From assembly GCA_020723995.1 (NCBI GenBank), contig DYHT01000003.1:23521-87520 (forward strand): 64,000 bases of DNA. The letters run 5' to 3'. This stretch comes from Chloroflexus sp. GTDB taxonomy: Bacteria > Chloroflexota > Anaerolineae > Anaerolineales > Villigracilaceae. The notes beneath the pieces were generated by a model that saw nothing but the letters and a program-made list of their open reading frames with translations, ran no database searches and was not told the DNA's origin. Positions 35,259 through 44,536 of this stretch are shown here, in pieces (position 1 is the first letter of the stretch; each line of letters opens with the position of its first letter). A program made the translations under genes and the position numbers.

Positions 35259-35400
35259 CTGGGGTTTTTCGCCAATTGTACCTTGCGGTTTGACAGTTTG
35301 GTGAAATTCTTGAGTTGTGAGTTCGCAAAAGAAATAATTTAAATTGACCAATTCTAAAAAGGTCTTTACAATAGCTCATTTGTTCTAGTATAATGCGGGG
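35259..35400. other. AT-rich spacer at the left edge of the island
   Basis: 142 bp between the PHP gene (minus) and the LuxR-type gene (plus). It holds the near-consensus plus-strand promoter at 35365-35394 and marks the visible drop in GC that continues to about 40.5 kb. Confidence 0.5.
35365..35394 (+). promoter_or_regulatory. Leaderless promoter TTTACA-18-TATAAT of the LuxR-type gene
   Basis: TTTACA at 35365-35370, 18-bp spacer, TATAAT at 35389-35394, then 6 nt and GTG at 35401. The transcript would start at the initiation codon. Confidence 0.7.
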
Positions 35401-35823
35401 GTGAACCGCTTGTGCAGTTTTTTTCTTTCCCTGGGCATTCAAATACCCAACGCAAGAACTATCGCGATTGATGGTAACTTGCTGCAATTGCTCCAGGGTT
35501 TAGCTGACAAAGAAGGGATTTCTCTTGAAGAAATTTCTTTGAAGCTGCTCAATCAAGCCATAAAGGACCACCATGTTAATCAGGAACTCTGGCAGCGTTG
35601 GCTGTCATTGAGTGCACGCGAACAACAAGTAGCTGCTTTGCTTTGTCTTGGTTACACCAATCAGCAGATCGCCGGCCAACTGATAATATCGCCCGAGACT
35701 GTAAAAACTCATGTCCGAAACACGTTGCATAAATTCAAAGTCAAGACCAGATACGATCTTAAACTAGCCCTGGCAAATTGGGATTTCAGCGGATGGGATC
35801 ATCAGAGAAGCATAGAAACATAA
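35401..35823 (+). CDS. LuxR-type HTH transcriptional regulator, short
   Basis: 140 aa with GTG start. The C-terminal half is a clear LuxR/GerE HTH (LSAREQQVAALLCLGYTNQQIAGQL then SPETVKTHVRNTLHKF, about 69-125). The first 60 residues (IAIDGNLLQLLQGLADKEGISLEEISLKLLNQAI) lack a receiver or autoinducer domain and look like a small ribbon-helix-helix-like dimer region. A terminator follows, so it is a separate transcript, but it is first in the AT-rich island and the obvious candidate to control it. Confidence 0.8.
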   Translation: MNRLCSFFLSLGIQIPNARTIAIDGNLLQLLQGLADKEGISLEEISLKLLNQAIKDHHVNQELWQRWLSLSAREQQVAALLCLGYTNQQIAGQLIISPETVKTHVRNTLHKFKVKTRYDLKLALANWDFSGWDHQRSIET

Positions 35824-35828
35824 TACAA

Positions 35829-35840
35829 TGGGTTAACCCA
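35829..35840. promoter_or_regulatory. 12-bp perfect palindrome, possible operator
   Basis: TGGGTTAACCCA at 35829-35840, between the LuxR-type gene stop and its terminator. Could be a binding site or part of the 3' structure; not decidable here. Confidence 0.3.
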
Positions 35841-35856
35841 AAACTAACCTGCATCC

Positions 35857-35880
35857 TCCCCCACGCGGGGGATTTTTTAT
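35857..35880 (+). terminator. Terminator after the LuxR-type gene
   Basis: TCCCCC/GGGGGA stem with loop ACGC followed by TTTTTTATT. Confidence 0.8.
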
Positions 35881-35940
35881 TGTTATAAGAGTGGGGTTTG
35901 CCGCCTTTATTATCAAGTTGGGAACTGGTTCAGGATGAAA

Positions 35941-36564
35941 ATGAACACATCAGAATATATAAATATTGCGGCAATTTGCCCGGCGACGAGTGTATTAGGT
36001 CCGGGGATACGCGCCGCGGTTTGGGTACAAGGGTGTCCCTTCCATTGTCCTGGTTGTATCGCGCCGGATTGGATTCCCTTTCAACAAGCTCAACTGATGC
36101 GCCCTGATGAAGTGGTTGCAGAGCTTTTTTCCGCAAGCGAAATAGATGGAATTACATTTTCAGGAGGTGAACCAATGCTGCAGGCTGAAGGTCTAGCAAA
36201 GGTCGCTCAAGCAGCCCGCCAACGGAAAGATGTTGACATTATTTGCTTTACAGGATATCGCTACGAAGATTTGCTCAAAAAGCCCCCATCAGCAGGCGTC
36301 ACTGATTTTTTGCATTATATAGATGTGCTCATTGAAGGTGCTTACATCTCCAAGCACAATAATGGCATCGGTCTGAGAGGCAGCCATAACCAACGAGTTA
36401 TGCACTTATCGACTCGATTGAGGTACTACGACTTTGAAAATTGTCTGCGCCATGTAGAGTTGCATATACGAGACGGGGAAATTCTAGTTGTCGGTATACC
36501 TCAGAAAGACATTGAAAATCCGATGCGTCTGTTATCCAAATCGCTTATCGAAGGGAAGGGATGA
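35941..36564 (+). CDS. Radical SAM (NrdG/4Fe-4S single-cluster-like) activating-enzyme homologue
   Basis: 207 aa. CxxxCxxC cluster motif C32-C36-C39 (GCPFHCPGC), preceded by the NrdG-like GPGIRAAVWVQ, and the SAM-binding GGEP at 75-78 (ITFSGGEPMLQAEGLA). Family members make an adenosyl radical, often to install a glycyl radical in a partner. No glycyl-radical enzyme is in the window, so the target is unknown. Start chosen at the second ATG (35941), which has AGGA at proper spacing; 35935 is possible. One nt separates it from the coiled-coil gene. Confidence 0.85.
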   Translation: MNTSEYINIAAICPATSVLGPGIRAAVWVQGCPFHCPGCIAPDWIPFQQAQLMRPDEVVAELFSASEIDGITFSGGEPMLQAEGLAKVAQAARQRKDVDIICFTGYRYEDLLKKPPSAGVTDFLHYIDVLIEGAYISKHNNGIGLRGSHNQRVMHLSTRLRYYDFENCLRHVELHIRDGEILVVGIPQKDIENPMRLLSKSLIEGKG

Positions 36565-36565
36565 T

Positions 36566-37972
36566 ATGAGTGGGCACAAACACGCTACGATAACCATCAG
36601 CGAAGATGAGTATCGGAGATTGCAGGAAGCAGAAATGAAATTGCGCTCTGAACGAAAAGAACGTGCAGATCAAGCGATGACGATGTACACGCATGATGTA
36701 TTCACCAAAGCATACGCTAGTATGGAGCAACGGCAAGCGTTTTTCGAACAAGAGATTGCATCCTTGGATTCAGTTCTAAGCGACTTGGAAAGAGAAACAG
36801 CACATGCGCTCATAGCTCAACAGTCTGATCTCTATCTTGAATTCGCAGAAAAAATGAACAATTCAAGGGAAAACACAGCCCAGATGATTGATGAGATTGC
36901 TCAAGGGTTTCAGAATATGCTCGAAAAGCAACACCACCGTCACCAGAATCAGTTAAGCAATGTCAACCAGCAGCTCATAAATATACGAATTGATCAACGA
37001 CAGAAATACACGCTGGCAGAAAACTGGATTAATTACGCATATACGCTGCGAGAATTCATCGAGAATCAATATGACTACAATCGCTTCGTCCCTGGTCAAA
37101 CACAAAAGCTCGACAATGAACTGACTCAGGCCCGGGAAAACCTGGGACAAGGTATGTCAGAAGCTGCATTTATTGGCGCACAACAGGTATATACCAGTCT
37201 TTCAGTCTTTCGGCTCGAGATCGAAAAGGTAATGAGCGAATGGCAGGTTCTATTTCATACCACTTATCGAAATGCCCGCAGGTTGGACATAATGGCAAAG
37301 GAAAATCGCGAGGTTCCGGCAATAGACACAGATGGAAATGAAATACCATTTCAGATAAAAATAATAGACTGGGCAGGACAGGAGTATTTGCTAATAACTC
37401 AGCAAATAAATGACATACTCAATAAATTAAGAAATGATGCCCATCAATTATCCATTCAAGACCTCAGGAACTACTTATATGAGGTCCTTCCGAAATTAGA
37501 AAAGGATTTAGACAACATCATCTATCAATCTCGCTTGGAAGTTATTAACTCCCAAATCCGAATCAATATCGCCGATTTAGCCCTTCAGGCTTTAGAGAAG
37601 CAAGGGTTTGTCTTGGACCAATGCGGTTATATCAATAACGACCGGCGCAAGTCTTTTTTTGCCTCCGTCCGCAATATAGAAGGCAGTGAAGTGGTTATTT
37701 ACGTTGATCCTGCCAGGGAAAACGTAAATAATATTGTAATAGACTCAAAAGATAGGATCCCCCGCACCGAACATGAGTTAAGGAAACGTTTCCAAGATAT
37801 CGCTCAGACCTTACTCCAATATGGTTTACAAGTAGGTGCGATGCAAGTAGATTATATGCCCGAGACGGACCGGGTTTTCAAGCCAAATTCATACATTAAA
37901 GAAACTCAACCTCCGCGCTTATTGGATACGAATGATGATCGCAAGAATCAGACAACCCCTGAAACAAAATAG
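36566..37972 (+). CDS. Long coiled-coil protein of unknown function
   Basis: 468 aa from the ATG at 36566 (AAGGGA upstream). An N-terminal ITISEDEYRRLQEAE helix leads into about 280 residues of charged, heptad-like helices (for example KMNNSRENTAQMIDEIAQGF, LRNDAHQLSIQDLRNYL). The last 130 residues form a globular-looking domain (FFASVRNIEGSEVVIYVDPA, PRTEHELRKRFQDI). No signal peptide or membrane helix. I do not recognise a family. Packed between the radical SAM and AAA+ genes, it is a plausible scaffold or adaptor for them. Confidence 0.65.
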   Translation: MSGHKHATITISEDEYRRLQEAEMKLRSERKERADQAMTMYTHDVFTKAYASMEQRQAFFEQEIASLDSVLSDLERETAHALIAQQSDLYLEFAEKMNNSRENTAQMIDEIAQGFQNMLEKQHHRHQNQLSNVNQQLINIRIDQRQKYTLAENWINYAYTLREFIENQYDYNRFVPGQTQKLDNELTQARENLGQGMSEAAFIGAQQVYTSLSVFRLEIEKVMSEWQVLFHTTYRNARRLDIMAKENREVPAIDTDGNEIPFQIKIIDWAGQEYLLITQQINDILNKLRNDAHQLSIQDLRNYLYEVLPKLEKDLDNIIYQSRLEVINSQIRINIADLALQALEKQGFVLDQCGYINNDRRKSFFASVRNIEGSEVVIYVDPARENVNNIVIDSKDRIPRTEHELRKRFQDIAQTLLQYGLQVGAMQVDYMPETDRVFKPNSYIKETQPPRLLDTNDDRKNQTTPETK

Positions 37973-40568
37973 AGGCAAGCGTTTTTTCATCCTTTATGGT
38001 GCTGGAATAGAGGATTTGTTTTTCACCTCATCTCATTCTAATAACTTTGAATTGACTATCGAGAACGTCCTTCTGGAAGAACTGAAGGATGAGGGTTTTG
38101 AACGTGTCATTTTTACATCACCTCATCGTTCAATTTTTTTCTTGGACAACGAATCGGAGAAACTATCCTGGCCTAGAAATAATGCAATGCGTCCAATTGA
38201 TCATTCAAAAAACCAAATGCAATATTTGGATAACGGCCCACTGGCTACCATGTTGTTGTTCAAACCAGCCGTCAGAGTAACCTCACAGACACCGCTTGAA
38301 AGCATGGGTGACGTTGTAGCTATCAGATTTTTAGATGCGATCATGAAAGATGAAACGATAAAATCCGCGGTAATCTTCCTTCAAGCTGAGAGCTCACTAA
38401 ATTCATTCGAGTCTCCGAGAATTCTCTCGGGTCTTATCGGCGAATGGGCACGTTTACCCTCGAATAATAAAAATACTTGTTTTTTACTCTTCGCAGCCGG
38501 GAACCATGACCAACTGACGAAGATAGCAAATAGCTTGTCTGTGCCAGAACTTAGGAACTCGATACTGGATAAAAGTGATAAAGGTGGTAATCACGCTATA
38601 ATCCAAATTGGAAGCCCGGAATATGAAGAGATTTTATGCCTAATAAATTACGTCCAGAAAACAACCGTAATCCAGGTTAATCCTGATGATATCAATAAAA
38701 TCAGTCATTGGATGGTCGCTGAAGGCATTAGTGCCCGCCAGTGGATTGACAGGTTTAGGTCCATCCAAAACCTAGATTTGCAGACCTTCCGTAAACAGCG
38801 TTGGAGCAAGGCATTCCAGGATGGAGAAATAAGCGGCGAAGAACGGCTAAATTCCCTGATTGGACTGCATGAGATAAAGAACCGCATCCATGAATTAACT
38901 GCCTGGTTGTTAGTTTCATCTGAAAGAAAAACCAATCCCCAAACCTACCACCCCACCATGCACATGATCTTTACGGGAAATCCGGGAACAGGCAAGACTA
39001 CGGTGGCGCGTATTATCGGGGAAATTTTTCATGACATCGGTTTATTACGGAAAGGTCACCTGGTTGAAGCCAAAGGCAGCGATCTTGTCGCTGACCATGT
39101 TGGTGGAACTGCTATAAAAACAGATAATCTTATAAACCAAGCGATTGATGGTGTTCTCTTTATAGACGAGGCGTATGTTCTGACCGAAACTGAACGCGGC
39201 GGTTTCGGTCAGGAAGCTGTGGATACACTTCTTTCATACCTGGAAAACTACCGGGGAAAATTAGTCATTATCTTGGCGGGTTATCCAGAAAGAATGAGGC
39301 GTTTCATTCATTCGAATCCTGGATTAGCGCGGCGTTTCCCGGAAGATAACATTTTTCATTTTCCCGATTACACAACCCAGGAATTATGGGTGATCCTGGA
39401 TCATATATTGCGAGAGATGGGTTTAACGTACACATCTGAAACTGAAGAGGCTTTGAAGAAAGTAATTGGTCGTCTGCATATACTTCGCGATGAATCTTTC
39501 GGTAATGCCGGCGAAATGCGCAACCTGGCTGAGACATTGGACCGCCGCAGGGCAGCTCGGATCAAGCAAAAAGGAGAATCCTTCGACACACCTCTTTGCG
39601 CGGAAGATATTCCCGATAAATATTGTCACTTTCTCACCCAGGCAGTTCCTGGCCCGGAAATAATATTGAGTGAAATGAATAACCTGGTTGGTTTGAAGAA
39701 TGTAAAGGAAAACCTTCGAAATTTAGTTATTCGCGCCCAGTACGAAAATCTACGTGTTAAAGTGGATTCGAATTACACCACAAACACGGGACTACAGCAC
39801 ATGGTTTTTGAGGGCAACCCAGGTACAGGAAAGACCACAGTTGCTCGATTGCTGGGGAAAATCTATCATTCGTTAGGTTTATTGAGAAAAGGACATCTCG
39901 TGGAGGTCAGCCGGTCTGACCTGGTTGCCGGTCACGTGGGACAAACTGCTTTAAAAACCAAAGAAAAGATCAAGGAGGCGCTGGATGGGATTTTATTCGT
40001 AGACGAGGCTTATTCGCTTAACCAAGCAACGGGTAACGATTTTGGACATGAGGCAATTGACACCCTGGTTAAATCCATGGAAGATTATCGGCATAGATTA
40101 GTGGTTGTAGTCGCCGGTTATCCACGGCAAATGGCCGAGTTTATTGCCAGCAATCCGGGTTTGAGCTCCCGATTCGCAGTTATAATACATTTCCCTGATT
40201 TCAGCGCTCGTGAATTAATGGAAATTCTTATTAATCTGGCTCGAAGTGAAAAATATAGCTTAACCCCTCAAGTTCTTGAAGAAGCTTACCGATATCTTGA
40301 ATTTACCTGGCAGGCACAAGACAATTATGGTAATGCACGTGCTGTGCGCAACTTATTTGATGGGATGAAGGCAGCACTAGCTGCAAGAATAATGAATAGA
40401 ATAATGCGTGAAGGAAATGGTGCGCTTGACCCCGGTGAGATGGTTCGTTTTACGACAGGCGATATTCCTAGGCCAGCCTTTCTAAGGATTCCGGAAATCG
40501 CCCAATCCTCAGGCTACGTCCACTCCTGTCAATCTCGCCAACATGCGGTGCAGCAATGCCACCGGTAG
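37932..40568 (+). CDS. Tandem CbxX/CfxQ(SpoVK)-type AAA+ ATPase with degenerate N-terminal domain
   Basis: 878 aa. Two complete AAA+ modules: Walker A GNPGTGKTT at 349-357 and 628-636, Walker B FIDEA (D412) and FVDEA (D691), each followed by AGYP and a SNPGL(A/S)(R/S)RF sensor/arginine-finger region. These are CbxX/CfxQ-type features, known from Rubisco activase CbbX and SpoVK. Residues 1-300 lack a P-loop but show Walker-B-like (AVIFLQAE) and sensor-like (TCFLLFAAGN) strands, possibly a decayed third module. The start overlaps the coiled-coil gene by 41 nt. The last 20 codons overlap the convergent protease gene, as if the original end were lost. Confidence 0.85.
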   Translation: MMIARIRQPLKQNRGKRFFILYGAGIEDLFFTSSHSNNFELTIENVLLEELKDEGFERVIFTSPHRSIFFLDNESEKLSWPRNNAMRPIDHSKNQMQYLDNGPLATMLLFKPAVRVTSQTPLESMGDVVAIRFLDAIMKDETIKSAVIFLQAESSLNSFESPRILSGLIGEWARLPSNNKNTCFLLFAAGNHDQLTKIANSLSVPELRNSILDKSDKGGNHAIIQIGSPEYEEILCLINYVQKTTVIQVNPDDINKISHWMVAEGISARQWIDRFRSIQNLDLQTFRKQRWSKAFQDGEISGEERLNSLIGLHEIKNRIHELTAWLLVSSERKTNPQTYHPTMHMIFTGNPGTGKTTVARIIGEIFHDIGLLRKGHLVEAKGSDLVADHVGGTAIKTDNLINQAIDGVLFIDEAYVLTETERGGFGQEAVDTLLSYLENYRGKLVIILAGYPERMRRFIHSNPGLARRFPEDNIFHFPDYTTQELWVILDHILREMGLTYTSETEEALKKVIGRLHILRDESFGNAGEMRNLAETLDRRRAARIKQKGESFDTPLCAEDIPDKYCHFLTQAVPGPEIILSEMNNLVGLKNVKENLRNLVIRAQYENLRVKVDSNYTTNTGLQHMVFEGNPGTGKTTVARLLGKIYHSLGLLRKGHLVEVSRSDLVAGHVGQTALKTKEKIKEALDGILFVDEAYSLNQATGNDFGHEAIDTLVKSMEDYRHRLVVVVAGYPRQMAEFIASNPGLSSRFAVIIHFPDFSARELMEILINLARSEKYSLTPQVLEEAYRYLEFTWQAQDNYGNARAVRNLFDGMKAALAARIMNRIMREGNGALDPGEMVRFTTGDIPRPAFLRIPEIAQSSGYVHSCQSRQHAVQQCHR

Positions 40569-41267
40569 AACCGATACCAAATGTACCACCGCGCTTAATC
40601 CAAAAATGGCGGCCAGCCCGCGCAAAAAAGCGTTAAACGGCGGAGCCAGGTTGGCCAACATCCAAGGGCCGGCTCCGGCCAATACGGTCAAGCCAAATAA
40701 AATCCCGATCACCAGCCCCAACGGCAGCCAGGCGTGGCGGTCGGATGAGGAGGGCATCATAGTGCTGCTGATTACAAAGGTCAGGTAAAACCACAACCAG
40801 AAATCGTGGATCGCAGGCAAGAAAGAAACCCCCTTCCAGAGCAATTCAAATTGACCATTGCGCAGGAAATCCCATAACATCGGCATTTCCATACGGTAGA
40901 TGGCCGCGTAAGCTACAAAGACACAACCCGTAACCAGCGGCGCAGCCCCAATCAACGCATCTTTGACGATCCCGCCGCGCGCTGTCTCAACGTAACCCAG
41001 GCGCAATTGACCACCCGGCATCGGGCGCGGGATGATCGAGAAACGTCCGGTGCGCACGCCGAGGAGACGCGCCATCAGGAAATGACTCAGTTCATGCAAG
41101 AAAACGCCGGGCAGGAAGACCAGGGCAAAGATAACCGAGGTTATCTCCTGGCGGCGGGTTAGAATGAGAAAAACGGCCTGAATCTCGCGGTGCAGCCAGC
41201 GCTGTAAAAACACCAGCAGGACCAGGATCAGGATTAACCACAACAGGCCGTCAAACTGAGCCAGCAT
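40509..41267 (-). CDS. Site-2-protease-like membrane metalloprotein (M50-like)
   Basis: 252 aa with about six hydrophobic segments. HELSH at 58-62 within FLPGVFLHELSHFLMARLLG is a zinc-binding HExxH motif in a membrane helix, as in M50/S2P proteases and in the M50B-like membrane proteins of Firmicutes. A second metal-ligand motif (NPDG type) is not obvious; SSTMMPSSSDRHAW is the nearest candidate region. Last gene of the gap-pgk-tpiA run, 98 nt after tpiA. Its stop lies inside the AAA+ gene. Confidence 0.72.
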   Translation of the reverse strand: MLAQFDGLLWLILILVLLVFLQRWLHREIQAVFLILTRRQEITSVIFALVFLPGVFLHELSHFLMARLLGVRTGRFSIIPRPMPGGQLRLGYVETARGGIVKDALIGAAPLVTGCVFVAYAAIYRMEMPMLWDFLRNGQFELLWKGVSFLPAIHDFWLWFYLTFVISSTMMPSSSDRHAWLPLGLVIGILFGLTVLAGAGPWMLANLAPPFNAFLRGLAAIFGLSAVVHLVSVLPVALLHRMLARLTGVDVA

Positions 41268-41298
41268 ATCTGAAAATAGAAATTAAAAACGATTTAAA

Positions 41299-41354
41299 AA
41301 CGATGAACGATTGACCGTTGACAATTGTCTACCGTTCATCGTCTATCGCTTATT
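41299..41354. repeat. Degenerate heptamer repeat between tpiA and the M50-like gene
   Basis: AACGATG, AACGATT, GACCGTT, GACAATT, GTCTACC, GTTCATC, GTCTATC, GCTTATT. Loose 7-nt period, related to the CGTCTAT repeats in recJ and mnmA. Confidence 0.5.
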
Positions 41355-41365
41355 TCCCAGCGCCG

Positions 41366-42133
41366 TTATTTCATTGTGGCGCGTGTAATGGCCACAAACT
41401 CGTCCACCCTCAAGCTGGCCCCGCCGACCAGCGCGCCATCAATATCCGGCTGGGAGAAAAATTCGGCTGCGTCGGAGGCCGTCACCGAGCCGCCGTATAG
41501 GACGCGGACTGCCTGCGACACTTCTTCGCGATACATCTCGGTCAGGGTCTTGCGGATCACATCCTGCACGACCGCGTTGGCATTTTCACCACTCGAGGCG
41601 CGTCCCGTGCCGATCGCCCAGACCGGTTCATAAGCGATAACGATCCCGGACGTGAAGCCGGCCTCCAAACCCTTTAGGCCTTCCCGAACCTGGCGCGAGA
41701 CAACCTCGGTGGTGCGGCCGGCTTCGTTCTCGGCCAGGGTTTCGCCCACGCACAGGATCGGGATCAGGCCACAGGTCCGCGTCGCCCCGACTTTCTTGTT
41801 GACGGTTTCATCCGTCTCGCCAAAGTACGCCCGGCGTTCGGAATGTCCGAGGATGACATATCTGCAAAATTCGGCGACCATCAAAGGAGAGGTCTCACCG
41901 GTAAAGGCGCCTTTCTCCTCCCAGTGCATATTCTGCGCGCCCAGGCCGATGTCCGTCCCCTCAAGCAGCGCCGCGACGGCCAGTAACGCTGTAAAGGGCG
42001 GGCAGAGAACTTTCTCCACGCCTTTGATTTCACGCAGCTCACGAGCCATCTCGAAGACCAGCAAACGCGCCTCCTCGACGGTTTTGTTCATTTTCCAATT
42101 GCCAGCAACAAAGGGGGTGCGCATGTATTTCAA
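41366..42133 (-). CDS. tpiA: Triosephosphate isomerase
   Basis: 255 aa TIM barrel. GNWKMN with catalytic Lys14, ILGHSERR with the catalytic His, [11 protein letters not shown] with the catalytic Glu and the loop-6 hinge, and the phosphate-binding YGGSV and VGGASL. Interconverts dihydroxyacetone phosphate and glyceraldehyde-3-phosphate. It lies 7 nt after pgk in the glycolytic operon. The ATG at 42124 (MRTPFVAGN) is an alternative start. Confidence 0.97.
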   Translation of the reverse strand: MKYMRTPFVAGNWKMNKTVEEARLLVFEMARELREIKGVEKVLCPPFTALLAVAALLEGTDIGLGAQNMHWEEKGAFTGETSPLMVAEFCRYVILGHSERRAYFGETDETVNKKVGATRTCGLIPILCVGETLAENEAGRTTEVVSRQVREGLKGLEAGFTSGIVIAYEPVWAIGTGRASSGENANAVVQDVIRKTLTEMYREEVSQAVRVLYGGSVTASDAAEFFSQPDIDGALVGGASLRVDEFVAITRATMK

Positions 42134-42140
42134 GTGAACC

Positions 42141-43328
42141 TTATTTATCCTGCAACGCGGCCACGCCCGGAAGCGTCAGGCCTTCCAGCATCTCCAGCGA
42201 GGCCCCGCCGCCGGTCGAGATGTGCGTGATCTTATCGGCCAGGCCGGATTGCTGGATGGCTGCCACCGACTCGCCACCGCCGATGATGCTGACCGCGCCG
42301 CTCTCTGCGATCGCCTTTGCAACCCCGAAGGTGCCTTTGGCAAATTCGGGAAACTCAAAGACACCCATTGGTCCGTTCCAAACGACAGTCTTGGCCGCCT
42401 CGATGACCCTGGCGTAGCCGGCTATCGTCTCAGGGCCGATATCTAATATGCGCCAGCCAGCGGGAATGGTGCCTGACGGCATGACCTTATGGGCAGCCGC
42501 GGCCTCGAACTTATCGCCGATGACCACATCCACGGGTAAACGCAGATGTGTGCCGCCTTTGGCAAGCAGCTCGCGCGCCGTTCCAAGGGCAGCATTTTCA
42601 ACCAGCGAATCGGCTACGGGGTATCCCTGCGCCTTGAAAAATGTATTCGCCATTCCGCCGCCGATCAAGATCGTGTCGGCCCTGGTGAGCAGGTTATTAA
42701 TGACCCCGATCTTATCGCTGATCTTGGCGCCACCCAAAATGGCGACAAAGGGTTTCGCCGGAGCGGCTACCGCTGCGCCCAGGTACTGGATTTCCTTTTC
42801 CATCAGGAAACCGGCGACGGCCGGCAGGAATTTCGCCACGCCTTCTGTAGAAGCGTGCGCCCGGTGAGCAGAGCCGAAGGCATCATTAACGAAAATATCC
42901 GCTAAAGCAGCCAACTGCTTTGCCATACCTGGGTCATTCTTCTCTTCTTCGGGATGGAAGCGGGTGTTTTCGAGCAAGAGGATTTCGCCCGGCTGTAGGG
43001 CTTGGGCGGCTTTTTCAGCCAGCGGCCCAATGCAATCTTCGGCAAAAGCTACCGGCCTGCCGATAAGCATGCTGAGATGACCGGCTACCGGTTTGAGCGA
43101 ATACTTGGCATCCGGCCCATCCTTGGGACGCCCCAGGTGCGAGCACAGGATGATCGCCGCGCCCTGCCCGAGTAGATATTCGAGCGTGGGCAGCGCGGCG
43201 CGGATGCGGGTATCGTCGCCGATGGTTAATCCAGCAGTTGCACTGCTGGATAACGGGACATTGAAATCCACACGCACGAGGGCGTGCTTGCCTTGCAGTT
43301 CGATGTCTCTTATGGTCTTCTTGTTCAT
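42141..43328 (-). CDS. pgk: Phosphoglycerate kinase
   Basis: 395 aa from the ATG at 43328 (AGAGGA upstream). VRVDFNVP near 18-25, [33 protein letters not shown], and nucleotide-binding GGAKISDKI and GGGESVAA. Transfers phosphate between 1,3-bisphosphoglycerate and ADP. Residues 26-34 (LSSSATAGL) are encoded by a perfect palindrome (43229-43251) and lengthen the loop between FNVP and DDTRIRAA, where other kinases usually have a shorter turn. Confidence 0.97.
   Translation of the reverse strand: MNKKTIRDIELQGKHALVRVDFNVPLSSSATAGLTIGDDTRIRAALPTLEYLLGQGAAIILCSHLGRPKDGPDAKYSLKPVAGHLSMLIGRPVAFAEDCIGPLAEKAAQALQPGEILLLENTRFHPEEEKNDPGMAKQLAALADIFVNDAFGSAHRAHASTEGVAKFLPAVAGFLMEKEIQYLGAAVAAPAKPFVAILGGAKISDKIGVINNLLTRADTILIGGGMANTFFKAQGYPVADSLVENAALGTARELLAKGGTHLRLPVDVVIGDKFEAAAAHKVMPSGTIPAGWRILDIGPETIAGYARVIEAAKTVVWNGPMGVFEFPEFAKGTFGVAKAIAESGAVSIIGGGESVAAIQQSGLADKITHISTGGGASLEMLEGLTLPGVAALQDK
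43229..43251. repeat. Palindromic element inserted in frame in pgk
   Basis: Arms ATCCAGCAGT/ACTGCTGGAT (10 bp, perfect), centre TGC. Contains the same 18-mer as 17529-17546. It encodes LSSSATAGL on the minus strand. Confidence 0.8.
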
Positions 43329-43348
43329 AGTATCCTCTAAAAAAAAAG

Positions 43349-43420
43349 TAGCAAGTAGACAGGTAAACAAGTACACACTGATATGTACCTATTTACCTGT
43401 GTACTTATGTACTTATAGGC
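43349..43420. repeat. Octamer repeat between gap and pgk
   Basis: Units such as GTAGACAG, GTAAACAA, GTACACAC, GTACCTAT, TTACCTGT, GTACTTAT, GTACTTAT: an 8-nt period with two opposed halves. Related to the repeat at 24521-24635. It overlaps the last codons of gap, so the end of that gene may be affected. Confidence 0.65.
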
Positions 43421-44471
43421 TTTTCGCCATCAACGCAGCCAAATCCGCAGTGCGCACCGAGTAACCCCACTCATTGTCGTACCAGGCGACAACCTTGATG
43501 AAGGTGCTCGCGGTCTTGCCCAGTACACTGGTGAACGGCAGATCCACGGAAGACGAATACGGGTCGCCCTTGAAGTCCATGCTGACCAGCGGCTCGTCCA
43601 CGGCCGCCAAGATGCCCTTCAGCGGAGGCCTGGCAGCCGCAGCGCGGAAAGCCTGGCGCAGCTCTTCAGTCGTGGCCGGGGTCTCGATTTCGGCCGTGAA
43701 GTCCACCACCGAGACCGTCGGGGTTGGGACGCGCAGGGCATAGCCATCAAATGTACCGGCCAGATCGGGGATGACCAGTTTCAGGGCTTTGGCCGCGCCG
43801 GTCGTGGTCGGGATGATGTTCATCGCCGCGGCGCGCGCCCGCCTCAGGTCCGAATGCGGCAGGTCAAGAATTTTCTGGTCGTTGGTATAGGAGTGAATGG
43901 TGGTCATGAAGCCGCGCACGATCCTGTACTTATCATGGACAACTTTGACCGCCGGAGCCAGGCAGTTGGTCGTGCAGGAGGCGTTAGAAACGACATGGTG
44001 AATCTGCGGATCGTACTTGTCGCCATTGACGCCCAAAACTATGGTGAGATCCTCGCCTTCAGCAGGTGCAGAAATGATGACCTTTTTCGCGCCGCCTTTG
44101 GTGATGTGATTGACCGCGCCTTTGACCGTCTTTCCTTTTTTATTGACCCCATTTTCCTTGATGGTGAAGAGGCCGGTGGATTCGATGACAATTTCTATTC
44201 CCAGCTCGCCCCACGGAATATTTGCCGGGTCGGTTTCCTTGAAAGCCTTGATCTGCTTGCCATCAACGACAAGAACGCCATCCGCCACTCCGACCGTGCC
44301 GTTGAAGCGGCCGTAGTTCGAGTCGTATTTTAGCAAATGAGCCATCGTCGGTAAATCGCCAATATCGTTGAATGCCACTACTTCCAGCTCTTCTGGATAG
44401 TAATCGCGGATCGCCTTCAAGACCTGGCGGCCGATGCGGCCAAAACCGTTGATACCAACACGTACTGTCAT
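43413..44471 (-). CDS. gap: Glyceraldehyde-3-phosphate dehydrogenase, type I
   Basis: 352 aa. NAD-binding [14 protein letters not shown], catalytic Cys166 in SNASCTTN, then HSYTNDQ and the C-terminal WYDNEWGYS. Slightly longer than usual, with a Lys-rich insertion ([12 protein letters not shown], about 107-118) before the active-site domain. First gene of gap-pgk-tpiA; AGGAGG precedes its ATG. Phosphorylating glycolytic GAPDH. Confidence 0.97.
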   Translation of the reverse strand: MTVRVGINGFGRIGRQVLKAIRDYYPEELEVVAFNDIGDLPTMAHLLKYDSNYGRFNGTVGVADGVLVVDGKQIKAFKETDPANIPWGELGIEIVIESTGLFTIKENGVNKKGKTVKGAVNHITKGGAKKVIISAPAEGEDLTIVLGVNGDKYDPQIHHVVSNASCTTNCLAPAVKVVHDKYRIVRGFMTTIHSYTNDQKILDLPHSDLRRARAAAMNIIPTTTGAAKALKLVIPDLAGTFDGYALRVPTPTVSVVDFTAEIETPATTEELRQAFRAAAARPPLKGILAAVDEPLVSMDFKGDPYSSSVDLPFTSVLGKTASTFIKVVAWYDNEWGYSVRTADLAALMAKSL

Positions 44472-44536
44472 GGCAAACCTCCTGATTGAAAAGTGTGAAT
44501 GTTACTTCCCGATAATTCGGGTGGATGATATTTTCA

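Noticed and set aside
35935..35940. Upstream ATG of the radical SAM gene
   Set aside because: AGG lies directly against this ATG; the ATG at 35941 has normal ribosome-site spacing.
37932..40568. Rubisco activase (CbbX) assignment for the AAA+ gene
   Set aside because: Two AAA modules, an extra N-terminal domain and no Rubisco genes nearby; only the ATPase type is shared.
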